Below the pieces are notes generated by a model. The model made no database searches. It was not told the origin of the DNA and saw only the letters and a list, made by a program, of their open reading frames with translations. The translations under genes were made by a program, and so were the position numbers. This document shows, in pieces, positions 26,586 through 35,261 of a stretch of DNA of 64,000 bases. The stretch's first letter is position 1, and every line of letters starts with the position of its first letter. The DNA comes from Burkholderiaceae bacterium (GTDB lineage: Bacteria; Pseudomonadota; Gammaproteobacteria; Burkholderiales; Burkholderiaceae_C). Location of the stretch: contig JAHCKM010000001.1 in NCBI GenBank assembly GCA_026125795.1, positions 744,001-808,000 of the forward strand, read 5' to 3'.

Positions 26586-27830
26586 TCATTGGCCGGTGGA
26601 CTTCGCGAACTCGGCCGAGTGCTGCTTCACCGTGCTCCAGACCAGGTCGTTGTAGTCGGAGCTCCAGTCGCTCTGGGGCACCCACTTCGCGCCGTCCCAC
26701 ATCTCGATGCGGGTGCGTCCGCCGCCGCCGTGGTCCTTGGCCGTGACCGTGATCGGTGGCAGCAGACCGCCGGCGTTATAGTCTTTCAGGCTTTCGAGGC
26801 CTTTGCGCATCTTCTCCGCGGTCAGCGGCGCCTTCTCGTTCTTCAGCGCGAGGCGGGCGGCCTCGAACACCGGCGCGTAGATCGACAAGCCGGTGGCGTA
26901 GTAGATGTCGGAGAGGAACTTCGGATCGCCGTTGCCCTTGCCCTTGTCGTACAGCTCGCGCTTGATGTCCTTCATCAGCGGGTGGTCGGTGCCGCTGACC
27001 ACCGTCGTCGAGCGGCGCAGGCCCTTGGCGTTGTCGGCGCCGATGTTGGCGAGGTCGACTTCATTGAACCAGTTCACGCTGATCACCTTGTCGAGCCCGA
27101 TGCCGTTGCGCTTGGCTTCCTTCGCCGCGACGACGTGCATCGCCGAGAAAGCCCAGTGGATCACCGCGTCGGGCTGGTAGCGGCGGATCTGCGACCAGGC
27201 GGACGACTGGTCGCTGCCGGGAAGCGGGTACGGGAACAGCTCGAGCTCGAAGCCCTCGCGTTTCTGCAGTTCCTTGAGCACCGGGATTGGCTCCTGGCCG
27301 AAGGGGTAATCGATGTACAGGAAGGCGATCTTCTTGCCCTTCAGGCTGCCGCCGGCCTGCTTCTTGAGGTAGCCAACGATGTTCGCGGCCTGGCCCCAGT
27401 AGGTGGGTCCCAGCGTGTAGACCCACTTGAACACCTCGCCGTCGACCGCATCGCCACGGCCGGCCAGCGCCTGGACCATTACCTCGCCATCCTTCATTGC
27501 CCGCGGCAGCACGGCGCGCGACACCGGCGTGGACAGAAGGTCCACCGTGATCGCCTGGCCCTTGACGCGCTCGTAGCATTCGATGCCGCGCTGCGGCTCG
27601 TTGCCGTGGTCCTGGACGATGACTTCGATCGGGTGTCCCTCGAGACCGCCGCGCAGGTTCAGCAGCGCGGCGTAGTCCTTCGCCGCCTGCGCGACCTGCG
27701 GCGTGATGAAGGTGTAGGCCTTGGTCAGGTCGTAGCACAGTGCGAAGCGAACGGGCTCGGCGGCGAAGGCCGCCGGCACGCTCAGCGCAAGCGCCGCGGC
27801 GCCCAGCAGGGTTTTCAGTTTGAGGTACAT
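26586..27830 (-). CDS. LivK-type periplasmic substrate-binding protein, copy 1
   Basis: 414 aa; start ATG 27830 with a signal peptide ending at VPAAFA. It has the same architecture and many identical motifs as the next gene (RGGLEGHPIEVIVQDHGNEP, TYWGQAANIVGYLKKQ). Both have a C-terminal segment, KDHGGGGRTRIEMWDGAKWV, typical of aromatic/aliphatic-acid LivK relatives. It lies between livM and the second copy. Tandem duplication followed by divergence is the simplest origin. Confidence 0.9.
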   Translation of the reverse strand: MYLKLKTLLGAAALALSVPAAFAAEPVRFALCYDLTKAYTFITPQVAQAAKDYAALLNLRGGLEGHPIEVIVQDHGNEPQRGIECYERVKGQAITVDLLSTPVSRAVLPRAMKDGEVMVQALAGRGDAVDGEVFKWVYTLGPTYWGQAANIVGYLKKQAGGSLKGKKIAFLYIDYPFGQEPIPVLKELQKREGFELELFPYPLPGSDQSSAWSQIRRYQPDAVIHWAFSAMHVVAAKEAKRNGIGLDKVISVNWFNEVDLANIGADNAKGLRRSTTVVSGTDHPLMKDIKRELYDKGKGNGDPKFLSDIYYATGLSIYAPVFEAARLALKNEKAPLTAEKMRKGLESLKDYNAGGLLPPITVTAKDHGGGGRTRIEMWDGAKWVPQSDWSSDYNDLVWSTVKQHSAEFAKSTGQ

Positions 27831-27877
27831 GGAAAGCCTCCTTGTGTCGGCGGTAAAGTGGACGGGCACGGTTGCCA

Positions 27878-28951
27878 CTACTTCCTGGCGTAGCCGAAAG
27901 GCCAGAAGATGAAGTAGTTGCGCAGGTTGGCGTAGATCTTGGCAAGTCCGAGCGGTTCGAACAGCAGGAACCCGATGATCAACACGCCGTACAGGAACGC
28001 GGGGATGTGCGCGAGCAACTCGATGCCGATCTTCAGGTTGGCCGCTTGCGCCGCGGCGAAGATCAGGTTCGCGACGATGCCCGGCAGCAGAAGGATGAAA
28101 GCGACGCCGAAGTAGCAGCCGATCACGCTGCCCAGCCCGCCGACGATCACCATCGCCAGAACCTGGATCGACACGTTGACGGCGAACTGTTCCGGCGTGA
28201 CCGCGTGATAGAAGCAGAACACGAGGATCGCGCCGCTCACGCCGCCGATGAAGGACGACATCGCGAAGGCGACGAGCTTGTAGTAGAAGCTGTTCACGCC
28301 GATCACCGCCGCCGCGAAGTCTTTCTCGCGCACAGCCACCAGCGCGCGCCCGAGTCCGGTTCGCCGCAGGTTGAGCATGAACACGGTGACCAGGACGCAC
28401 CACGCGAGCGCGACATAGTACAGGCCGGCATCGGAGGTGACGGGGTTGCCGAGCAGTCGCAGCGGAGGGGCCTGGATGGTCGCCTGCGTGCCGCCGCTGA
28501 CGGCAGGCACCTTGTTGATCACCCAGTCCATCACGAACTGCAATGCCAGAGTGCTCAGGGCAAGGTAGAGCCCGCGCACGCGCAGCGCCGTGATCGCGAA
28601 GGCGCAGCCGATCACCGTGGCCATCGCCCCGGCGAGCACCAGGGCGATTTCGAAGGGGATGCGGTTCAGCGTGGCATGCACCGCGGTGTAGGCGCCGATG
28701 CCCATGATCGCTGCATACCCGAAATGGAACTGGCCGGCCCAGCCGAGGATGAGGTTCAGCCCGAGCGCGGCGGCGGTCCAGATGAGCCAGGGCAGCACGT
28801 AGCTCTTCATGTAGAGCGAACTGACCACCGCCGGGACGACGAGGGCGAGCACAAGCAGCAGCCCGATCTGCCAGCGGTCGAACGGGATCGGGAACAACTG
28901 CCGGTCGGCCCGGTAGGTGGTGTGGTGGATGCCGGCTTGGCGGAAGAACAT
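27878..28951 (-). CDS. livM: Branched-chain amino acid-type ABC permease LivM
   Basis: A 357-aa polytopic membrane protein with about nine helices. LGLNLILGWAGQFHFGYAA and the cytoplasmic coupling segment RTGLGRALVAVREKDFAA are LivM hallmarks. It starts 5 bp after livH ends. It forms the transmembrane dimer with LivH. Confidence 0.92.
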   Translation of the reverse strand: MFFRQAGIHHTTYRADRQLFPIPFDRWQIGLLLVLALVVPAVVSSLYMKSYVLPWLIWTAAALGLNLILGWAGQFHFGYAAIMGIGAYTAVHATLNRIPFEIALVLAGAMATVIGCAFAITALRVRGLYLALSTLALQFVMDWVINKVPAVSGGTQATIQAPPLRLLGNPVTSDAGLYYVALAWCVLVTVFMLNLRRTGLGRALVAVREKDFAAAVIGVNSFYYKLVAFAMSSFIGGVSGAILVFCFYHAVTPEQFAVNVSIQVLAMVIVGGLGSVIGCYFGVAFILLLPGIVANLIFAAAQAANLKIGIELLAHIPAFLYGVLIIGFLLFEPLGLAKIYANLRNYFIFWPFGYARK

Positions 28952-28956
28952 GATGC

Positions 28957-29844
28957 TCAGATCCTCTGGATGTCCTCGCGGCCGAACAGGCCGTGCGGAC
29001 GGATCAGGATGGTCAGGACCAGCGTGGCGGCGACGACCAATTCACGGCTGCCGCCGCCCACCAGGCGGTCGAGGTAGCCCGACGCGACGCCCTGGAACAT
29101 GCCGAGCAGCACACCGGCGAGAATGGCGCCCCCGATGCTGTCGAGACCGCCGAGCACGGCGACGGTGATGCCCATCAGCAGCAGCTGCGACAGCGACTGG
29201 TCCACGCCCTGGATCGAGCCCCACAGGGCTCCGGCCAGCGTGGCAACGACGGCCGACATCGCCCAGGACAGCGCGACGCCCCGCTCGACCGAGATGCCCA
29301 CCGACCAGGAAGCCGTGTAGTCGTCGGAGATCGCGCGCAGCACGATGCCCATGCGGGTGCGGAAGAACAGCACGAAGAAGCCGAACAGCAGCAGTGCCAC
29401 TACGCCGCCGGCGACGTAGCTGCGGTTGATCAGGATCGGGCCGATGAACAGCGGGTCGGACGAAATCGGCAGCGGCAGCACGCGGTTCGTGCCGCCCCAG
29501 GCGACCAGTGCCGTGGCGCGGACGAAGATGTCCAGCGCCAGCGTCATCATCAGGATCATCACCAGAGGCCGCCCCGCGAGGCGGCGAAGCGCCGTCCGCT
29601 CGATGCCCATCCCCACGCCGAACATGGCCGCCATGCCCACCGGCAGCGCGAGCCAGATCGGCAGCTTCAGCGCTTCGAACACCGCCAGCACGACGTAGGC
29701 GCCAAGCATGGCCAGCGCCCCCTGCGCGAGGTTGGGCACCGAGGACGACTTGTAGATCAGCACGATGCCCAGTGCCACCAGCGAGTACATCAGGCCCGAC
29801 AGTGCGCCGTTGATCGCCAGTTCCAGGAGGAGCGCCCAGTCCAT
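28957..29844 (-). CDS. livH: Branched-chain amino acid-type ABC permease LivH
   Basis: A 295-aa membrane protein from ATG 29844. Features are NGALSGLMYSLVALGIVLIY at the N-terminus, NLAQGALAMLGAY, and the EAA-like cytoplasmic loop TRMGIVLRAISDDYTAS. It starts two bases before the end of the acyl-CoA synthetase gene upstream, so the ligase is embedded in the transporter operon. Confidence 0.92.
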   Translation of the reverse strand: MDWALLLELAINGALSGLMYSLVALGIVLIYKSSSVPNLAQGALAMLGAYVVLAVFEALKLPIWLALPVGMAAMFGVGMGIERTALRRLAGRPLVMILMMTLALDIFVRATALVAWGGTNRVLPLPISSDPLFIGPILINRSYVAGGVVALLLFGFFVLFFRTRMGIVLRAISDDYTASWSVGISVERGVALSWAMSAVVATLAGALWGSIQGVDQSLSQLLLMGITVAVLGGLDSIGGAILAGVLLGMFQGVASGYLDRLVGGGSRELVVAATLVLTILIRPHGLFGREDIQRI

Positions 29845-29846
29845 GC

Positions 29847-31790
29847 TCAAAGGCTCCTCACCGCGAGGGTGCGCTCGATGACGCCCTTGTCGCCGGTGTC
29901 GTAGGTGATCTGTGCCTTCATCACCACCGAGTCGGCACCGCCATACAGCGCGTCGATGACGGTGGCGTAGCGATCTTCGATGACGTTGCGGCGCAGCTTG
30001 CGGGTGCGCGTGATCTCGCCGTCGTCCGGGTCGAACTCCTTGTGCAGGTTGGCGAAGCGACGGATGCGCAAGCCCTCGGGCAAGGCCTCGTTGACGCGCT
30101 TGATCGCGGCGATGACGAGTTCGTAGACCTGGGGCTTCTGCGACAGGTCCGCATAGCTGATGTAGGGAATGCCGCGCACCTCGGCCCAGTGCCCCACCGC
30201 ATCGGCGTCGATGCACACCATCGCGCAGAGATGGTCGCGCCCGGCGCCCAGCACCGCCACGTCCTTGATATAGGGGCTGAACTTGAGCCGGTTCTCGATA
30301 TAGTTCGGGATGAAGCGTTCGCCCTTGGCGGTGTGCACCACCTCGGCCACCCGGCCGAGCACCACGAGATGCCCGTCGGGCTCCACGTAGCCTGCGTCGC
30401 CGGTGTGCAGCCAGCCGTCCACGAGCGTCTTGCGTGTTGCTTCGTCATTGCTGAAGTAGCCGCCGAACACGCTGCCCGACCGAACCAGGATTTCGCCGTC
30501 GTCGGCGATACGGGCATCCACGCCCGGCAGTGGCCGGCCGACCGTGTGCAGCCGCACCTCGTCGGTAGACTGCACCGCATTGAATGCGCTGCTCTCGGTC
30601 TGGCCGTAGAGTTGGCGCAGGTTGACGCCCAGCGCGCGGTAAAAGAGAAAGGTGTCCTCGCCCATCGCCTCGCCGCCGGTGAGGGCCACGCGCATGCGGT
30701 TCAGGCCGAACTGGTCCTTCACCGGGCCGAACACCAGCCATTCGCCGAGCCTGCACTGCACGCGCTGCCAGGCCGACGGCGTCTTGCCCTGCAGCTTCAG
30801 CCGCTCGACCGCGACGCCGACGTCGACGAAGTGGTCGAACACGCGCTTCTTCAGCGGCGTCGAGTCCTCCATGCGCACGCGGATCGAGGTGAGCATGTTG
30901 TCCCAGCTGCGCGGCGCCGCGAGGTACAGCGTCGGGGCGATCTCGCGCAGGTTGCGCAGCACCGTCTCCGAGCGCTCGGGGATGTTGATCGTGAAGCGCA
31001 ACGCGACGCCCGCGCCCATGGTCACGGCGAAGTCGCCGATCCAGGCCATCGGCAGGTAGGCGAGGATGCTTTCCTCCCAGTGGAAAACGTCGCCCTTGAA
31101 CGCATTGCGCACGCCCGCGATGACATTGCGCTGCTGCAGCACCACGCCCTTGGGCTTGCCGGTCGTCCCGGAGGAGTGGACGAAGACCGCCGGGCCGTCC
31201 GGCCGCGCGCGCTGGATGATGTCGTCGCGCAGCGCCGGGCGCTCGCGCAGGCGCGCCGCGCCGGCGTCGCGCAGCGCCTCCCAGCTCATGAGCCCATCGA
31301 CCTTGTAGTGGTTCAGGCCGCGTGGGTCGTCGTACACGATGTGGCGCAGCACCGCGCCGCTTTCGCGCAGTTCGAGCAGCTTGTCGACCTGCTCCTGGTC
31401 CTCGGCGAGCGCGAACCGGGCCTGCGCCTCGCTGGCGAAGTGCAGCACCTCGTCGGGCGTGGCGTCCGGATAGACGGGCATCGCGTACCCGCCCAGGGCA
31501 CCGGCCGCGAGCATGCCGGCGTACAGGCGGACGCGGTTGTCGCCGAGCACCAGCATGGAGTCCCCCTCGGCGAAGCCGAGCCCCTCGAGGCCGGCGGCGA
31601 CGGCCAGCACCTCGTCGAGCAGTTGCTGCCAGGTCAACTCCTGCCAGATGCCGAGCGCCTTCTCGCGCATGGCCACCCGGCTGCCGTGGCCGCGCGCGTT
31701 GACCGCGAGCAGGCGCGTCAGCGTCGTCTCGGGGTCCAGGTTCCACTGCGTCGCCGCCGCCGCGGGCCCGGCGATGTCCTCACGCCGCAT
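29847..31790 (-). CDS. Long-chain-type AMP-forming acyl-CoA synthetase embedded in liv operon
   Basis: A 647-aa ANL enzyme of the long, FadD15-like form. The P-loop is VHSSGTTGKPKGVV, the adenine motif is LYGQTESS, GWLHTGDAGYVEPDGHL follows, and the C-terminal lysine region is FDPDDGEITRTRKLRRN. It overlaps the livG 3' end by 11 bases. Coupling uptake to CoA activation in one operon fits vectorial capture of a carboxylic acid. Long-chain-type ligases in such operons often take aromatic or alicyclic acids. Confidence 0.92.
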   Translation of the reverse strand: MRREDIAGPAAAATQWNLDPETTLTRLLAVNARGHGSRVAMREKALGIWQELTWQQLLDEVLAVAAGLEGLGFAEGDSMLVLGDNRVRLYAGMLAAGALGGYAMPVYPDATPDEVLHFASEAQARFALAEDQEQVDKLLELRESGAVLRHIVYDDPRGLNHYKVDGLMSWEALRDAGAARLRERPALRDDIIQRARPDGPAVFVHSSGTTGKPKGVVLQQRNVIAGVRNAFKGDVFHWEESILAYLPMAWIGDFAVTMGAGVALRFTINIPERSETVLRNLREIAPTLYLAAPRSWDNMLTSIRVRMEDSTPLKKRVFDHFVDVGVAVERLKLQGKTPSAWQRVQCRLGEWLVFGPVKDQFGLNRMRVALTGGEAMGEDTFLFYRALGVNLRQLYGQTESSAFNAVQSTDEVRLHTVGRPLPGVDARIADDGEILVRSGSVFGGYFSNDEATRKTLVDGWLHTGDAGYVEPDGHLVVLGRVAEVVHTAKGERFIPNYIENRLKFSPYIKDVAVLGAGRDHLCAMVCIDADAVGHWAEVRGIPYISYADLSQKPQVYELVIAAIKRVNEALPEGLRIRRFANLHKEFDPDDGEITRTRKLRRNVIEDRYATVIDALYGGADSVVMKAQITYDTGDKGVIERTLAVRSL

Positions 31791-32580
31791 GCTGATGGCC
31801 CTTTCCGAGATAAGCCTCGATCACGCGCGGATTCGCCACCACCTCGCGCGGCAGGCCCGTGCCGATGACCTCGCCGTAGTTCAGCGCCATGATGCGGTCG
31901 CAGATGCCGGTGACCACGTCCATGTGGTGCTCGATCAGCAGCACCGTGATGCCGCGTTCGTCGCGCGCGTCGAGGACGAAGCGCGCCATGTATTCCTTCT
32001 CCTCCTGGTTCATGCCGGCCATCGGCTCGTCGAGGATCAGGAACGTGGGTTCGGACACGAGGGCGCGGGCGAGCTCGACCCGCTTCTTCAGGCCGATCGA
32101 CAGCGATTCCACGGGCTCGTCGCGCACCCCCTGGAGTTGCAGGAATTCGATGACATCCTCACAGGCGCGCCGGTGGGCGATTTCCTCCGGCTGGCCCAGC
32201 CACCAGTACAGGGCGGTCTTGAGCACGCCGGGATGCAGGTGCACATGGCGCCCGAGCAGGATGTTGTCGAGCACCGACATGCCGTTGAACAGCGCCAGGT
32301 TCTGGAAGGTGCGCGCCAAGTGCCGGCGCGCCACCAGGTGGGGCTTGAGGCCGGTGATGTCGCTGCCGTTGAGCAGGATGCGGCCCGTCTGCGGCGGGTA
32401 GAAGCCGGTGATGGCGTTGACGAGCGTCGTCTTGCCGCTGCCGTTGGGGCCGACCAGGCCGAAGATCTCGCCCCGATCGATGCGCAGATCGACGCCGGTC
32501 ACGGCGACAAGGCCCCCGAAACGCCGCTCGAGGCCTTGCACTTCGAGGACCGGGGCGGGCTTGCTCGGAGCGGCAGTCAT
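31780..32580 (-). CDS. livG: Branched-chain amino acid-type ABC transporter ATPase LivG
   Basis: A 266-aa ATPase. ATG 32580 (MTAAPSKPAPVLEVQGLERR) is preferred over the upstream TTG 32610, which lies inside a palindrome-related sequence. Walker A is GPNGSGKTT, the LSIGLKKRVELARAL signature is the LivG variant, and Walker B is FLILDEPMAGMN. It is the first gene of the minus-strand operon and diverges from the aldehyde dehydrogenase operon. Confidence 0.92.
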   Translation of the reverse strand: MTAAPSKPAPVLEVQGLERRFGGLVAVTGVDLRIDRGEIFGLVGPNGSGKTTLVNAITGFYPPQTGRILLNGSDITGLKPHLVARRHLARTFQNLALFNGMSVLDNILLGRHVHLHPGVLKTALYWWLGQPEEIAHRRACEDVIEFLQLQGVRDEPVESLSIGLKKRVELARALVSEPTFLILDEPMAGMNQEEKEYMARFVLDARDERGITVLLIEHHMDVVTGICDRIMALNYGEVIGTGLPREVVANPRVIEAYLGKGHQHAA

Positions 32581-32605
32581 CGGAAGGGCGACCAGTTCGG
32601 AACCT

Positions 32606-32618
32606 GCCAAACGTTAGA
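32606..32618 (-). promoter_or_regulatory. Incomplete TetR-type palindrome upstream of livG
   Basis: On the minus strand this is CTCTAACGTTTGG, equal to the full site at 32826 (CTCTAAC-AAAC-GTTTGG) minus four bases. It lies 26 bp before the livG ATG. Whether it still binds a regulator is doubtful. Confidence 0.3.
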
Positions 32619-32709
32619 GTCGATGGGAGACATGGTGATCACGATGCAGGGGCTATGGTCGGGAGGAATTCAAGAAGACCGGACAGGCGCCTTCCCGCCG
32701 ATCCGGTTT

Positions 32710-32723
32710 CTAACAAGCGTTCG
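32710..32723 (+). promoter_or_regulatory. TetR-type operator candidate, variant copy
   Basis: CTAACAAGCGTTCG aligns to CTAACAAACGTTTG with two changes (A to G and T to C) that keep partial dyad symmetry. It lies about midway between the two divergent operons. Confidence 0.45.
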
Positions 32724-32825
32724 CCTGCACGTCAATGCGTGCATTCGCGAACCCGGTCGAACGGCGGCGGTGGCAACGCTCCCGGTCAGCGCGCAGGACC
32801 GGCCCCTGAAGGGCAAAAGGAAGCT

Positions 32826-32840
32826 CTAACAAACGTTTGG
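32826..32840 (+). promoter_or_regulatory. TetR-type operator candidate, copy 2
   Basis: CTAACAAACGTTTGG is identical over 15 bp to the minus-strand site at 16811-16825. It lies 74 bp before the aldehyde dehydrogenase start, where a repressor could block transcription. Confidence 0.6.
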
Positions 32841-32913
32841 CCAACTGACAAGAGGAAGATGCCGGATGGCCGCGCGTCCCGCGCCCCGCGATAGTGGTTC
32901 GACCGGAGGATTC

Positions 32914-34398
32914 ATGGTGGCGGCATACGCATACACGCAGGACAAGCTGTTCATCGGGGGCGAGTGGGTCGCCCCGCTGGATGGCGAGGTGGTTCCGTCG
33001 ATCGACCCTTCCACCGGCGCACACTGGGCGCTGGCCGCGTTCGGCGGCAAGCGCGACGTCGACCGCGCCGTCGAGGCGGCCGGTGCGGCGATGCGTGGGC
33101 CGTGGGGCCGCATGCCCGTCGCCGAGCGCGCCGCGCTGATGCGCAAGCTGGGCGGGCTGCTGGAAGCCAATGCCGAGCGTATCGCCGAACTCGAGACCCG
33201 CGACAACGGCCGCCCGTTGCGCGAGACCCGGCTGAACATCACGGCCGAAGCGCAGTGGTACTACTACTTCGCCGGGCTGGCCGACAAGCTCGACGGCCGC
33301 ATGATGCAGATCAACCCGGCCCTGATCGCGTACACGACGCGCGTCCCGGTCGGAGTGGTCGGCGCGATCGTGCCGTGGAACGCCCCGACGCTGGTGACGA
33401 CGATGAAGCTCGCGCCGGCGCTTGCCGCCGGCTGCGCGATGGTGATCAAGGTCGCCGAGCACACCCCGGTCACGACCTACGAACTCGCCAGGCTCGTCGA
33501 GCAGGCCGGCTTCCCGAAGGGGGTGGTCAACGTCGTTCCCGGCTGGGGCCACGTGGCGGGTGCGCACCTGGCCGGCCACCCGGGCGTTGACAAGCTGTCC
33601 TTCACCGGCGAGCACCGCACGGCGCAGGAGATCATGCGCGCCGGCGCCGCCAACCTCAAGCGGGTCTCATTCGAATGCGGCGGCAAGTCGCCGCACATCG
33701 TGTTCGAAGACGCCGATCTCGAGCAGGCGGCGAACGCGGTGGCGCACGCGGGCTTCATGGCCTGCGGGCAGAGCTGTGCGCTCGGCTCGCGCATCCTCGT
33801 CGCGCGCCCGCTGTACGCGAAGCTCGTCGACGAGGTCGGCGCGCGGGCCGCGAAGCTGCGCGTCGGCAATCCGCTCGAGGCGACGACGCACATCGGCCCG
33901 CAGACGCACAAGGATCAGCTCGAGAAGACCCTGCGCTACATCGACATCGGCAAGTCCGAGGGCGCGCGCCTGGTGGCCGGCGGCGTCCGGCTCACCGACG
34001 CGGGGCGCGACAAGGGCTACTTCGTCAGCCCCACCGTGTTCGCCGACGTGAAGCCCGAGATGCGCATCGCGCAGGAGGAGATCTTCGGCCCGGTGGTCTC
34101 GATGATCCCGTTCGACAGCGAGGAACACGCGCTCGAGATCGCCAACGGCGTCAACTACGGCCTGACGGCCGGCCTGTGGACGCGCGACCTCGGCCGCGCC
34201 CACCGTTTCTCGTCGCAGTTGCGAGCCGGCACGGTGTGGGTCAACACCTACCGGATCATCCACCCGGCGGTGCCCTATGGCGGTTTCAAGATCAGCGGCA
34301 TCGGCCGCGAGAACGGCCCGGAAGCGATCGACGAATACACCGAGCCGCGCGCGACGATGATCAACCTCGAAGGCAAGTATCCGTATCCCTACGCGTGA
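32914..34398 (+). CDS. NAD(P)-dependent aldehyde dehydrogenase
   Basis: 494 aa from ATG 32914, chosen because GGAGGA precedes it and MVAAYAYTQDKLFIGGEW is a normal N-terminus; an ATG at 32866 is in frame but poorly placed. NAD-binding and catalytic segments are VPWNAPTLV, the general base Glu in SFECGGKSPH and the nucleophile Cys in ACGQSCALGSR. It oxidises an aldehyde to the acid feeding CoA activation. First gene of the plus-strand operon with SDR and TRAP genes. Confidence 0.92.
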   Translation: MVAAYAYTQDKLFIGGEWVAPLDGEVVPSIDPSTGAHWALAAFGGKRDVDRAVEAAGAAMRGPWGRMPVAERAALMRKLGGLLEANAERIAELETRDNGRPLRETRLNITAEAQWYYYFAGLADKLDGRMMQINPALIAYTTRVPVGVVGAIVPWNAPTLVTTMKLAPALAAGCAMVIKVAEHTPVTTYELARLVEQAGFPKGVVNVVPGWGHVAGAHLAGHPGVDKLSFTGEHRTAQEIMRAGAANLKRVSFECGGKSPHIVFEDADLEQAANAVAHAGFMACGQSCALGSRILVARPLYAKLVDEVGARAAKLRVGNPLEATTHIGPQTHKDQLEKTLRYIDIGKSEGARLVAGGVRLTDAGRDKGYFVSPTVFADVKPEMRIAQEEIFGPVVSMIPFDSEEHALEIANGVNYGLTAGLWTRDLGRAHRFSSQLRAGTVWVNTYRIIHPAVPYGGFKISGIGRENGPEAIDEYTEPRATMINLEGKYPYPYA

Positions 34399-34443
34399 GC
34401 GGGGCGGGCTCGGCGCGAGGCGACCATCCATCAGGGGAACGAC

Positions 34444-35214
34444 ATGAGATTGAACAACAAGCGCGCGATCGTGACCGCCGCCGGCTCGGGGATGGGCCGC
34501 GCCGGCTGCATCCTGTTCGCCCGCGAGGGCGCCGCCGTGGTCGTCGTCGACATCGACGAGAAGGGCGCGCGCGGCACCGCAGACGCGGTCAAGGCGGCCG
34601 GCGGTACCGCTCATGTGATCGTGGCCGATCTGCTGAAGGCCGACGAGTGCGAGCGCGTCGTGCACGATGGCGCGAAGGCGCTCGGCGGGCTCGACCTGCT
34701 GTGGAACCACGCCGGCATGCCCGGCCCGGCGGAGGTCGAAGGCCTGAACCTCGGCGCCTACGCGGCGGCGATGGACCTCAACGTGCGTTCGGGACTGCTC
34801 TCGAGTGCCGCCGCGGCGCCCTACATGCGCAAGGCCGGCGGCGGTTCGATCCTCTTCACCGCCTCGGTCGCGGGTCTGGTCGGCTCGATGATGGCCCCGG
34901 TGTACTCGGCCGGCAAGTTCGCGGTCGTCGGGATGGTGATGTCGATGGCGCAGCGTTTCGCGGCCGACAAGATCCGCGTCAACGCGCTGTGCCCCGGCCT
35001 GACCGACACGCCCATGCTGCCGCAGTTCGTGAATCGCAACAACGACCCCTCGCTGCAGGAAGAGAACGCGAAGAAGCTCGCCGCAGCGATTCCGATGGGG
35101 CGCCCGGGGCGGCCCGAGGAACTCGCGCATGCCGCGCTGTGGCTGCTGTCGGACGACGCGTCCTACGTGACCGGCATCGCGTTGCCGGTGGACGGCGGCT
35201 ACGTCTGCCGCTGA
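34444..35214 (+). CDS. Short-chain dehydrogenase/reductase
   Basis: 256 aa. Cofactor motif is VTAAGSGMGR with the acid residue VVVDID (NAD preference), NHAG is the strand-4 motif, Ser is in TASVAGLVGS and the catalytic pair is YSAGK. A GGGGAAC sequence precedes the ATG. It lies between aldehyde dehydrogenase and the TRAP binding protein, consistent with an alcohol or hydroxyacyl-CoA oxidation step. Confidence 0.92.
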   Translation: MRLNNKRAIVTAAGSGMGRAGCILFAREGAAVVVVDIDEKGARGTADAVKAAGGTAHVIVADLLKADECERVVHDGAKALGGLDLLWNHAGMPGPAEVEGLNLGAYAAAMDLNVRSGLLSSAAAAPYMRKAGGGSILFTASVAGLVGSMMAPVYSAGKFAVVGMVMSMAQRFAADKIRVNALCPGLTDTPMLPQFVNRNNDPSLQEENAKKLAAAIPMGRPGRPEELAHAALWLLSDDASYVTGIALPVDGGYVCR

Positions 35215-35261
35215 CGCATTCACCGATGTCTCACCCGCCTCTCTTGCACTGGAGTCACCTC

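Larger units (their letters stand above)
32581..32913. promoter_or_regulatory. Divergent control region between liv-type operon and aldehyde dehydrogenase operon
   Basis: This 333-bp gene-free stretch separates divergent livG and aldehyde dehydrogenase. It holds three sequences related to the same palindrome: an incomplete one at 32606-32618, one at 32710-32723 and a full one at 32826-32840. No convincing open frame is present. Promoters for both operons must be here, but I cannot place the -35/-10 boxes with confidence. Confidence 0.6.

Noticed and set aside
32581-32610. TTG start at 32610 for livG
   Set aside because: It lies inside the palindrome-related sequence; the ATG at 32580 gives the usual LivG length.
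32866-32913. Upstream ATG for the aldehyde dehydrogenase
   Set aside because: No ribosome binding site; the second ATG at 32914 has GGAGGA and gives a family-typical N-terminus.
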